From positions 1,798,001 through 1,862,000 of the forward strand of contig NZ_CP151275.1 in assembly GCF_038235435.1 (NCBI RefSeq): 64,000 nt of DNA, read 5' to 3'. Under the pieces are notes generated by a model, which was given only the letters and a program-made list of their open reading frames with translations, did no database searches and was not told the DNA's origin. Below, piece after piece: positions 1 through 8,259 of the stretch. This DNA comes from Niveibacterium sp. SC-1 (GTDB lineage: Bacteria > Pseudomonadota > Gammaproteobacteria > Burkholderiales > Rhodocyclaceae). Position 1 is the first letter of the stretch, and every line of letters begins with the position of its first letter. Made by a program: the position numbers and the translations under genes.

Positions 1-321
1 TTCTTCTACGATGTCGAGAATGACGGATTCTCGCTCGATGACAAGCGCCAGCCCATCAAGGATAACGATCTCCCCGACGTACTCGCCCAATGGCAGCAAT
101 GGTGTGATCGCAAGGCCGACATCTCCGACCGCACGCAGAAAGCTTTCAGCGTGCCGCTCGCCGACATCGCCGCGCAGAACTACGACCTGTCGATCAACCG
201 CTACAAGCAGCAGGTGCATGTAGCCGAAAAGCACGATGACCCGCGCGACATTCTCAAGCGACTGCAGTCGCTGGAAGCGGACATTCAGAAGGAGTTGAAA
301 GAGCTGGAGGGGATGCTGTGA
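1..321 (+). CDS. hsdM: Type I restriction-modification methyltransferase HsdM, C-terminal end (partial)
   Basis: The frame is open from the first base and stops at the TGA at 319-321. The visible 106 residues begin with FFYDVENDGFSLDDKR, a sequence typical of the HsdM C-terminus, and end in a charged helix (the segment around KRLQSLEADIQKEL) of the kind that packs against HsdS. HsdM is the N6-adenine methyltransferase subunit of type I systems; its catalytic NPPF motif would lie left of the window. The stop overlaps the GTG start of hsdS by four bases (GTGA), indicating translational coupling. Confidence 0.85.
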   Translation, partial: FFYDVENDGFSLDDKRQPIKDNDLPDVLAQWQQWCDRKADISDRTQKAFSVPLADIAAQNYDLSINRYKQQVHVAEKHDDPRDILKRLQSLEADIQKELKELEGML

Positions 322-1523
322 GTACCAAGCAAGCTCGTCTTGGCGACGTTGTTAGCTTCATCCGCGGGATTACGTTCAAGCCCGAAGACGTCTGCGAACC
401 CGGCACAAACAACTCGGTCGTGTGCATGCGCACGAAGAACATTCAATCTGACTTGGATGAGTCAGATTTGATAGCGGTCGATGCCGCATTCGTAAAGCGA
501 GAAGAGCAAAGGTTAGCCACTGGCGATATTTTGCTGTCCAGCGCGAACAGCTGGAACTTGGTAGGAAAGTCCGTCTATGTGCCGCCGCTGCCCTATGCAG
601 CAACTGCCGGCGGGTTCATTTCCATTGTTCGAGCCGATCAGTCCAAGGTCGATGCGCGATATCTCTACCATTGGATTTCGACGGAGAAGACCCAGGCTGC
701 AATCCGAAATTGCGGGCGTCAAACCACAAATATCTCGAACCTCTCCAGTCGGCTGTTTCTGGAGCTGCCGCTTCCCCTGCCATCCGTAACCGAACAAAAG
801 CGCATCGCCGCCATTCTCGACAAAGCCGACAGCCTGCGCCGCAAACGCCGGCAAGCCATCCGCCTCGCCGACGACTTCCTCCGCGCCGTCTTCCTCGACA
901 TGTTCGGCGACCCGGTCGCCAACCCGAAGGGCTGGCCAGTCGTGAAGCTAAGCGATCTTGCAAAGAAGGATCGTTACGCAATCAAAGCCGGGCCGTTTGG
1001 CTCTGCACTAAAGAAGGAGTTTTACGTTGCGTCTGGGTATCGCGTGTATGGACAAGAACAGGTCATCCGCGACGACCTGACATACGGTGACTACTACATC
1101 GATGCGAACAAATATCGCGAGCTTGAAAGTTGCAAAGTTGAAGCAGGTGATATGTTGATCAGCTTGGTCGGCACTTTCGGGAAGATATGCATCGTGCCCA
1201 AAGAGTTTGAGCCGGGAATCATCAATCCACGTCTTATGAAGATCGGCCTTGATTCGCGAAAGGCTACTCCTCGGTTCATGAAGGCCTTCCTGACTTCCGA
1301 TTCGATGATGCGAACAATCGAAGGCCTCTCTCACGGAGGAACGATGGGCATCGTGAATGTCGGAATCATGAAAAATCTGGACGTCCCTCTGCCGCCACTT
1401 GACTTGCAACTTCGCTACGAGAACGTGCAGAAAAAGATTTCGGTTTTGTCCTGCAAGCTCGACGCGTCCGTGGCACAAACCAGCTCAGCATTCGGAGCAC
1501 TTCAAGCTCGCTTTTTCTCCTGA
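318..1523 (+). CDS. hsdS: Type I restriction-modification specificity subunit HsdS
   Basis: This 401-aa protein has the HsdS layout of two target-recognition domains separated by conserved helices. The first TRD runs to about residue 150. The central conserved region (residues about 153-205) contains LPLPSVTEQKRIAAILDKAD and a basic helix, then MFGDP. The second TRD follows, with a C-terminal conserved segment containing VPLPPLDLQ. HsdS chooses the DNA sequence methylated by HsdM and cut by HsdR. It starts at GTG 318 inside the hsdM stop. No hsdR follows; the next genes are unrelated defence-type genes, so HsdR is presumably upstream of the window or absent. Confidence 0.93.
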   Translation: MSTKQARLGDVVSFIRGITFKPEDVCEPGTNNSVVCMRTKNIQSDLDESDLIAVDAAFVKREEQRLATGDILLSSANSWNLVGKSVYVPPLPYAATAGGFISIVRADQSKVDARYLYHWISTEKTQAAIRNCGRQTTNISNLSSRLFLELPLPLPSVTEQKRIAAILDKADSLRRKRRQAIRLADDFLRAVFLDMFGDPVANPKGWPVVKLSDLAKKDRYAIKAGPFGSALKKEFYVASGYRVYGQEQVIRDDLTYGDYYIDANKYRELESCKVEAGDMLISLVGTFGKICIVPKEFEPGIINPRLMKIGLDSRKATPRFMKAFLTSDSMMRTIEGLSHGGTMGIVNVGIMKNLDVPLPPLDLQLRYENVQKKISVLSCKLDASVAQTSSAFGALQARFFS

Positions 1524-1547
1524 CGGACATACAACGACAGGCACACA

Positions 1548-3179
1548 ATGGCCTCACTGATCAAATCCATCTCACTCAAGAACTTCAAAGGCTTCTCTGA
1601 TGAAGTCCGCATCGACCTGAAGCCCATCACGCTACTCTTCGGTGCCAACAGTGCGGGCAAGAGCAGCATCCTCCAAGCCCTGCAGTACGTACGCGAAATC
1701 CTGGAGCGCAACAACACCAATCCGGATCGCACGCTGCAAGGCGGCGAGGCAGTGGACCTGGGCGGGTTCCTGAATCTGGTGCATGGGCGTGACCCGGAGC
1801 AACGCATCGAGATCGAGATTGGCATGGACGTGCGGGGCGAGTCGATTCCGGAGCTGGTGCCTGAGTCTTTTGACGAGTGGTCGGGGTCGAACGAGGTTTA
1901 CGAGTTCTATAACCACCTGTACACGATCCGTCGTTCGGTACTCGACGTCAGCATTCGTTTGGAAATCGCCTGGCACGCCACACGCGAGACTGCCGTGGTG
2001 ACGGCCTATCAAGTCAGCATAAATGGGGCGTGGTGCGTGCGTCTGGTGTCCAGCGCATACGGCCGAGATGTCAGCATGCAGATCAATCGGGACAATCCCG
2101 TCTTTCTGCGTCAGCAAACACAGGCAGAGGCGGACGACGAAGCGGATATGGATGCGATGTTTGCCGACGTGGTGGATGAGGCGGACATTCCAGCAGGCCC
2201 GATTCCGGAAGGCATTGGCCCTGCCGAACGCAAATGGGTATCCGACTTGCCCGGCATCCTTGCAGTAGTGCGCGACGCGGGTCTTGAGCGGCCAAGCTCA
2301 GGTTTGCGCTCCTGGCTGTATGGCTTTGGCAGTGCTCTGCCCAAGCTGGACAAGATGCTCGAAATTCCCGTCTCCGGCATACAGGGCGCTGAGAACATCT
2401 ACATTGCGCGGGAGTTCACTGCATTTCTTTCCTGGCTTACCGTCGGCCCGGCCATGCTGCTGCGTGACCAGTTGCAGGCTGCGCGTTACCTTGGCCCGCT
2501 GCGCCGCGTACCGCCACGCGGTTTTGACGTGTCACTGACCAAGAGCGAAGCCGCCTGGTCAGATGGCATGGCGGCGTGGGAATGCTTGATGACCAGTTCG
2601 CAAGCCATGCTGGATCGCTGCAGCGACTGGATGCAGAACGTATCGCGATTGAATACCGGCTACGGCTTGCAGCGCACACAAGTGCAAGAGCGAGACGTGG
2701 CAACTGGTGCACCGCTCGGCCGAATCAAACCGCGCATTGCGCTGACGGATAGAAGCGGACTTGCGCTGCAACCGCAGGATGTAGGTGTCGGCATCTCGCA
2801 AGTGCTGCCTGTGGTCGTCGCAGCGCAAGACGAACATGCTTCTTTGATCTCCGTCGAGCAACCTGAACTGCATGTTCACCCGGCAGTGCAGGTCGGTCTC
2901 GGCGATCTCTTCATTGACGGCGCCGTCGAGCGTGACCTCAGCTTCTTGCTCGAAACACACAGTGAGCACCTGATCCTGCGCCTACTGCGCCGCATCCGCG
3001 AAGCTGCGGAAGCAGGCAACACCGATCAAATCAACCCGGACCTGCTCGGCGTGTACTACCTCGCGAACGAGAACGGCCGCATCACGGCAACGCAGCTGCC
3101 GGCGAACAAGGAGGGCGACTTCGATACACCCTGGCCGAAAGGCTTCTTCGAAGAGCGCGGCGAGGAGCTGTTCTCATGA
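1548..3179 (+). CDS. AAA ATPase of the DUF3696/SMC-like family
   Basis: This 543-aa protein begins with an ABC/SMC-type ATPase N-terminus: ISLKNFKGF, then a Walker A GANSAGKSS at residues 32-40. The C-terminal half has ISVEQPELHVHP (Walker B-like, glutamate near residue 437) and FLLETHSEHL, as in the OLD/RecF/DUF3696 group. Such ATPases commonly partner an effector in phage-defence modules. A long central insertion (about residues 100-330) is poorly recognisable. The stop overlaps the ATG of the next gene by four bases (ATGA), so the two are probably co-translated. It begins 24 bp after hsdS, which places it in the same transcription unit. Function as a defence ATPase is inferred. Confidence 0.85.
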   Translation: MASLIKSISLKNFKGFSDEVRIDLKPITLLFGANSAGKSSILQALQYVREILERNNTNPDRTLQGGEAVDLGGFLNLVHGRDPEQRIEIEIGMDVRGESIPELVPESFDEWSGSNEVYEFYNHLYTIRRSVLDVSIRLEIAWHATRETAVVTAYQVSINGAWCVRLVSSAYGRDVSMQINRDNPVFLRQQTQAEADDEADMDAMFADVVDEADIPAGPIPEGIGPAERKWVSDLPGILAVVRDAGLERPSSGLRSWLYGFGSALPKLDKMLEIPVSGIQGAENIYIAREFTAFLSWLTVGPAMLLRDQLQAARYLGPLRRVPPRGFDVSLTKSEAAWSDGMAAWECLMTSSQAMLDRCSDWMQNVSRLNTGYGLQRTQVQERDVATGAPLGRIKPRIALTDRSGLALQPQDVGVGISQVLPVVVAAQDEHASLISVEQPELHVHPAVQVGLGDLFIDGAVERDLSFLLETHSEHLILRLLRRIREAAEAGNTDQINPDLLGVYYLANENGRITATQLPANKEGDFDTPWPKGFFEERGEELFS

Positions 3180-4042
3180 TCAAGGAGTTTGCGGTCCAGC
3201 CCGAGGCCATCGTGGGCAGCTACCGGGAATTCAGCTACATCATCGAAAAATTCGGCATCTGCGAAGGCCGCGTCATTTCCCGCTTCCCGAAGACCTGGAA
3301 GAGGCTTGTTTATGAGGCTGCGCAAGCGCGGCATCGCGGCACCGTTGAAGGCAGAAAAATCGAGGAGCGCTTGGGTCGTCTCCAGGGAAACGCGCTGATC
3401 GCCATGTCCCGGCCTGCCGGAAACGGTGACTGGATAGATGTCGCCTTGGCGGAGCACCAACGCCAAGCATTCGACTACCTACTCACAAGCTTGGCGCACG
3501 GCATTGCCGAGGCCGTGCCGGTCGATTGCTTTGATGCCGAGCATCCCTGCCTGCAGATCACCCGCGAAGTCTCGATTGCGCGAACGGCTGCAGAGATGGC
3601 GGGTGCCTGCTCATTCCTGCTCAAGACCGCAAGAGAAATCAAGCTCGTCGACCCGCATCTGGATTTTTCCCACCGCCGTTACCGCGAGCCGTTCCAGGCC
3701 TTCATGACTCACGTAGGTGTCGGCACCCAGATCGATATTTTCCGTGGCATCCGGGATGACGGCATCACCCGAGCATATCTGTGTCAGAACGCTGATCGAT
3801 TCCTGTCTGACGTGCTTCCTGCAGGCGTAAGGGCACGCATTTTTCTGCTTCCAGCCGAGACCATGCACAACCGATTTCTCCTCACCAACCTGGGGGGGGT
3901 CAAGTTCGGTGTAGGTCTGGATGCGGCGGGCGATAACGCAGCGCTTGAAGACGAACTCTCCCTACTAGTGCCTGACGTATGGCAAGCCCGTAGGGCGCAG
4001 TACTCGAATGGTGAGCTGCTCGGCGAGTGGGTCGGCGTCTGA
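3176..4042 (+). CDS. PLD-like partner protein of the DUF3696 ATPase
   Basis: This 288-aa protein starts within the stop of the upstream ATPase (ATGA). The C-terminal half carries two features of the phospholipase D-like fold: the strand-turn KLVDPHLDF near residue 160 and MHNRFLLTN near residue 232, which resembles a diverged HxK(x)4D motif with Arg for Lys and Asn for Asp. A true HKD motif is therefore not intact, so activity is uncertain. The N-terminal half has no motif I recognise. PLD-like proteins act as nucleases or phosphodiesterases in several defence systems; here the tight coupling to an SMC-like ATPase suggests a two-protein sensor/effector unit. That role is inference. Confidence 0.6.
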   Translation: MIKEFAVQPEAIVGSYREFSYIIEKFGICEGRVISRFPKTWKRLVYEAAQARHRGTVEGRKIEERLGRLQGNALIAMSRPAGNGDWIDVALAEHQRQAFDYLLTSLAHGIAEAVPVDCFDAEHPCLQITREVSIARTAAEMAGACSFLLKTAREIKLVDPHLDFSHRRYREPFQAFMTHVGVGTQIDIFRGIRDDGITRAYLCQNADRFLSDVLPAGVRARIFLLPAETMHNRFLLTNLGGVKFGVGLDAAGDNAALEDELSLLVPDVWQARRAQYSNGELLGEWVGV

Positions 4043-4087
4043 CGACATTGATCGCAACTTGGAAGAACTAATAGCAAGGAGATCTTC

Positions 4088-5842
4088 ATGGCGAAGCGGT
4101 CTGCCAGGTTTCAGGTCAGTTCCCGATTGGCCCATCTGCTTAGCCAGGAATATTCGTCCTCCGAGAAGGCACTGAAAGAGTTGGTCGACAACGCCTGGGA
4201 CGCCGATGCGGATTCCGTGCGTATCTCCTTGCCCAAACCCATGTCGGACGCGCCAATCGAGATCGTGGATGACGGCACGGGCATGACCGAAGAGGAAGTT
4301 CGGCGCCACTATCTGGCTATCGCAGCCGACCGGCGGGTTGCGCGTGGCGAGCGCACGGTCGGGAAGTCGCGCCGAGTCAAGGGGCGTAAAGGCGTCGGGA
4401 AATTCGCGGGCCTGATGGCGGCATCCGAGATGCGCCTTGAGACCTGGGCTCGCGGCGTGAAGAGCAGCTTCGATCTACGCCTGGTTGACCTTGCAGGTGT
4501 TGAAGACATCGAAAAGCTCCCCATCGATGTCGCGTCCGAGCCATGCCCGCGAGGGAAGCACGGCACGCGAATCGTCCTGGGTGGTTTGCATGCGGGTTTC
4601 GCCATCCCCGACCCGAAGAAGTTCCGGCAAGTTCTGCTGCAGGAATATGGCCGCGAGTCAGGCATTGTCATTCATGTCGATGGCAAGCCACTGGGTGTAG
4701 ATGATGTGGATGGGAGCTACCAGGACTCCTCGTTCCAGGTTGAGGGTGTAGGCGATGTTCGCGTCCGTTTCTCGATTGCAGAGAACAAGTCGGTGTCGCG
4801 CGCGCCGGGAATCGTGCTGAAGGTGGACGGTAAGGCAATTGGAAAGCCCTCGTTCTTTGGCCTGGATGAACGCGACGATTTCCCGCAGAAGCTGCTGAAG
4901 AAGCTTTACGGCGAGATCGATGCCGATGGTCTACGCGAGCACGTCACTGCAGGTTGGGACAGCATCATCGAGAACAGCGAGCTGCTGGCGAAGCTCATCG
5001 CGACAGTGCAGCCTACGCTTGTGTCCGCGTTCGATACGCGCTACCGGCGTGACATTCAACTGGCTCAAGCGCGATTGCAACGCACGGTTCATGAACGACT
5101 GGCCGAACTGCCGGAGTACCGCAGGGAGTACGCGCAGCGTGCTATCGCGCGAGTGCTTGACCGTTTTTTCGGGGAAGCCCCGGAGAGGGTGGAGCCGTAC
5201 ATCTTCGTCTTGCTCGAAGCGATTGAGAATGCCGACTACGGAGCTGTCCTGCGCCACATTGCCGAAGCCGAACGCAGCGATGTTGCTGCCGTGGCGGAGG
5301 CATTGGCGGAGTTTGGCCTGGCCGATATGGCACATCTCGTTGAGCAGGCCAAGGCCCGGCAGGCGTTTCTGGACAATCTTGAGGCCTTGGCTCGCGACCC
5401 GAAAACGCTGGAGGCGCAGATGCACAAGGCCATCGAGAAGAATCTCTGGCTGCTCGGTGCGCAATACAGCCTGTTCAGCTCCAACAAGACCCTTGCCCGT
5501 CAATCCGAAGACTATCTGGAGAAGAAGTTCACTGGACCTCGTGCGAGTGACCGCCCGGACCTTCTGCTGAACGAGAGTCTGGACGGGTCTGCACTGCTGA
5601 TCGAGTTCAAACGACCAAGCCACCCCTTGAACTTTGACGACTACCAGCAGGCAACCGGATATCGCCACGACTTGCACAAGGTGATGAACAAGCCCATCGA
5701 GGTGCTGGTGATTGGCGGAAAGCGGTCCTCCGACTTTCCGCAGAAAGACCTTGAGCCTAGTGTCCGCGTCTTGTCCTATCTGGACGTGATTGCCACAGCC
5801 CGGCGTCAGATCGAGTGGCAGTTGAGAAGCGCCCACTTCTGA
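4088..5842 (+). CDS. GHKL ATPase fused to a PD-(D/E)XK-like nuclease domain
   Basis: This 584-aa protein has an N-terminal GHKL (Hsp90/MORC/MutL) ATPase: N box ELVDNAWDAD (residues 31-40), DDGTGMT (61-67), and the lid GRKGVGKFAG (99-108). A helical middle follows. The C-terminal 120 residues hold RPDLLL (Asp about 491) and LIEFKRP (Glu 506, Lys 508), the spacing of a PD-(D/E)XK nuclease core like that of DUF4263/Shedu proteins. A nucleotide-driven clamp joined to a nuclease suggests a DNA-targeting defence effector. The start has a good ribosome binding site (AAGGAG about 5 bp upstream of ATG 4088). The gene begins 45 bp after its neighbour. No exact family name is claimed. Confidence 0.85.
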   Translation: MAKRSARFQVSSRLAHLLSQEYSSSEKALKELVDNAWDADADSVRISLPKPMSDAPIEIVDDGTGMTEEEVRRHYLAIAADRRVARGERTVGKSRRVKGRKGVGKFAGLMAASEMRLETWARGVKSSFDLRLVDLAGVEDIEKLPIDVASEPCPRGKHGTRIVLGGLHAGFAIPDPKKFRQVLLQEYGRESGIVIHVDGKPLGVDDVDGSYQDSSFQVEGVGDVRVRFSIAENKSVSRAPGIVLKVDGKAIGKPSFFGLDERDDFPQKLLKKLYGEIDADGLREHVTAGWDSIIENSELLAKLIATVQPTLVSAFDTRYRRDIQLAQARLQRTVHERLAELPEYRREYAQRAIARVLDRFFGEAPERVEPYIFVLLEAIENADYGAVLRHIAEAERSDVAAVAEALAEFGLADMAHLVEQAKARQAFLDNLEALARDPKTLEAQMHKAIEKNLWLLGAQYSLFSSNKTLARQSEDYLEKKFTGPRASDRPDLLLNESLDGSALLIEFKRPSHPLNFDDYQQATGYRHDLHKVMNKPIEVLVIGGKRSSDFPQKDLEPSVRVLSYLDVIATARRQIEWQLRSAHF

Positions 5843-5919
5843 CTGTCAACATTGCAGACAAGAGCTGCGCCAGCAAGACTCTCGCATGTCGTTCGCTAAC
5901 CCTGTTGATTGAACCACAG

Positions 5920-7932
5920 ATGAATCCAGACAAGACTTCCGCCATTGCACTGTTCAGCGCCCCGCGTCAGTACGTGATTCCCGTTTTCCAGCGCGGGTAT
6001 GTGTGGACGCTGGAAAAGCAGGTTGCTCCGCTCTGGACTGATCTTGAAGACCGTGCCTCACATTGGCTGGAGCGGCAAGCAATTCTGGAGTCAAACCCTG
6101 GCGCGCAGCTGGCTGCCTTGCGGAAGCATTTTCTTGGGTCTGTGGTGCTGACTCCAATCAGCAACGCATTTGGTCGTGTAACGGCCTACGAGGTGATTGA
6201 TGGGCAGCAGCGCACCACAACCTTGCATTTGCTTATCCTGGCTTTTCATCATGCTGCTGCTCAGCTGCCAGACCGAGCCATCGCCGACATGCTGGAAGCC
6301 TTGATTCGCAACGCCGGGGTGTTCAAGGTTGCCAACGATGCGCACAAGGTCTGGCCGACCAAAGCGGGCCGGGATGAGATCAGTTTTCTGGATCAAGTCA
6401 CGGACGCGATGGGTGTTTGCGCGGAATTCCCGGCGCAGAAAGGCAAGCAACGCTTCGAGCGGCCATTGATGGTGCAGGCGTACCTGTATCTTCATCAGGC
6501 CATCCTGGCTTTTCTGGCTGGCGTGTCAATGGATGATCCGCAGAACGAAGAGACAGATCACTCCATATCGGATGGCCTGATCCACGCGGTGCGACATGAC
6601 AATGTGCCAAAACTGCCCGTCAAGGAGATGCCGCTGCTCTCTTCTGCGCGAGCCGAGGCGCTTTACATGAGCCTGCAGGATGCCGTGCAGATCATGACGC
6701 TCACGCTGGAAGGTGAAGACGATCCTCAGGTCATTTTTGAAACCCTGAATGCTCGCGGCGAACCACTTCTCGCATCCGACCTTATCCGCAACTTTGTGTT
6801 CCTCGATGCAGCCCGCAGCAATCAGGACGTCTCACTATTGTATGAGACCTACTGGCAGGGGTTCGACGAACAGCGCGACCAGAATGACAAAGTCACTGCC
6901 AACCGATACTGGCGTGAAAAGGAGCGTTCTGGCCGGATTACCTATCCGCGCATCGACTTGTTTTTCTATCACTACACGATTTTGCGTCGCAAGCAGGAAA
7001 CCAAGGTTGCTCACGTTTTTCAAGGCTTCAAGGAATGGTGGCAGGTTGGCAACAGGGACCTCCAGTCAGAGCTGAAAAGGATCGTCACGTCGAGTACCTA
7101 CTTCAAGGAGTTGATTACCCCCGAGGGCTCAGGCTACTTGGCTGAATTCGCTCGCCTGATCAAGGTGCTTGATGTGAGCACGCTGATTCCGGTCTATCTC
7201 TTCCTTCGCGAGCAATATGAGTCGGACAATCCTGCCTTGAAGCAGGCTCTTGGTGACCTTGCTTCCTATCTCGCTAGGCGCGCGGTATGCGGGTTTACGA
7301 CCAAGAGCTATAACCGCACATTCCTGCGCATGCTTGAAGTCATGAGCGAAGCGGATGTGGGAGACCCAGCAACGAAAATCCGTGCTTACTTGCTCGGCTT
7401 GGGTGGGCATAGCCAATGCTGGCCGAGCGACCATGAGTTCCGCGAGTACTGGATGGCTCGGCCCGTCTACAAAGAGTTGCGTCCAGCCAAGACCGCCGCA
7501 GTATTGCGGGCGCTGGAAGTTGCCGGCAGAACCAGTCGTCAGGAGTCTGACGTTGTGGCCACCGTGGACTCGCTGTCAGTTGAGCACGTCCTGCCTCAGG
7601 GCTGGGACAAGACTTCCCACTATTCGCTTCTTGAGCATTCGGATGCGGCCGTCGCACAGCGAAACCAGTTGCTGCAAACCTTCGGCAATCTGACCTTGCT
7701 TACCCAAAGCCTGAATAGCTCTGTGAGCAATGGCCCATTCCTTGACTGGAGCGACGGAGATCGGACTGTTCCTGGCAAGCGCACCCAGATTTGTGGCCAA
7801 AGTGTCTTGGCCATGAATGCATATTTCCAGCATCAGTCTGCGTGGGCTGATGAGGATATCCGGGAGCGTTCGGAAGTCTTGTTCAACAAAGCGAAGGGGC
7901 TATGGCCCAAACCGCAGGTCTTGGAGGTCTAG
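5920..7932 (+). CDS. DUF262/DUF1524 protein (GmrSD-like restriction protein)
   Basis: The 670-aa protein starts with a DUF262 (ParB-like NTPase) domain: VIPVFQRGYVW near residue 20 and EVIDGQQRTTT near residue 90, whose DGQQR is the family signature. The C-terminal DUF1524 (HNH-like) domain shows SVEHVLPQGW and later FGNLTLLTQSLN. This is the single-chain arrangement of GmrSD-type type IV restriction enzymes, which cut DNA carrying modified bases. The frame is open back to 5815, overlapping the previous gene, but the ATG at 5920 starts directly at the domain and is preferred. Middle region carries DDPQVIFETLNARG, also typical of DUF262. Confidence 0.88.
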   Translation: MNPDKTSAIALFSAPRQYVIPVFQRGYVWTLEKQVAPLWTDLEDRASHWLERQAILESNPGAQLAALRKHFLGSVVLTPISNAFGRVTAYEVIDGQQRTTTLHLLILAFHHAAAQLPDRAIADMLEALIRNAGVFKVANDAHKVWPTKAGRDEISFLDQVTDAMGVCAEFPAQKGKQRFERPLMVQAYLYLHQAILAFLAGVSMDDPQNEETDHSISDGLIHAVRHDNVPKLPVKEMPLLSSARAEALYMSLQDAVQIMTLTLEGEDDPQVIFETLNARGEPLLASDLIRNFVFLDAARSNQDVSLLYETYWQGFDEQRDQNDKVTANRYWREKERSGRITYPRIDLFFYHYTILRRKQETKVAHVFQGFKEWWQVGNRDLQSELKRIVTSSTYFKELITPEGSGYLAEFARLIKVLDVSTLIPVYLFLREQYESDNPALKQALGDLASYLARRAVCGFTTKSYNRTFLRMLEVMSEADVGDPATKIRAYLLGLGGHSQCWPSDHEFREYWMARPVYKELRPAKTAAVLRALEVAGRTSRQESDVVATVDSLSVEHVLPQGWDKTSHYSLLEHSDAAVAQRNQLLQTFGNLTLLTQSLNSSVSNGPFLDWSDGDRTVPGKRTQICGQSVLAMNAYFQHQSAWADEDIRERSEVLFNKAKGLWPKPQVLEV

Positions 7933-8259
7933 CCGCAAGCACCCGCTGGCGGAGTTGTCGCGACGCACTGCCGAGCACGGCGTGGCGCCGGATCGGCTCC
8001 AGCGGTGTTCGATCGCGGCGCCTCGTTGCTCCGATCGCGGGGCATGAGCCAGGTGAGCTCGATGAGGCGGCCGTTACGGAGTTGTGGTGGTGGAGGATAA
8101 AAAAGGTTACTCCAAGGTAAGTAAAGTGTTGTTTGTGTTGTGGCTGGCGGGTTCTTTCGTGATCTAACTTATTGTTTTCATGGAAATCTGCTTGTCCTGC
8201 GCAATGCGGCACAAGATTCGCACAGGTACGGCATTCCTTCCTGATGGAGAGCCGTGCAA
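7933..8259. other. Intergenic gap before rmuC
   Basis: I see no convincing gene in this 327-bp gap. The right half (about 8090-8200) is AT-richer than its surroundings and probably carries the rmuC promoter, but no clean -35/-10 pair can be named. Confidence 0.4.

Noticed and set aside
4931..5836. A 301-codon minus-strand open frame
   Set aside because: Antisense to the GHKL-nuclease gene, whose motifs are clear on the + strand.
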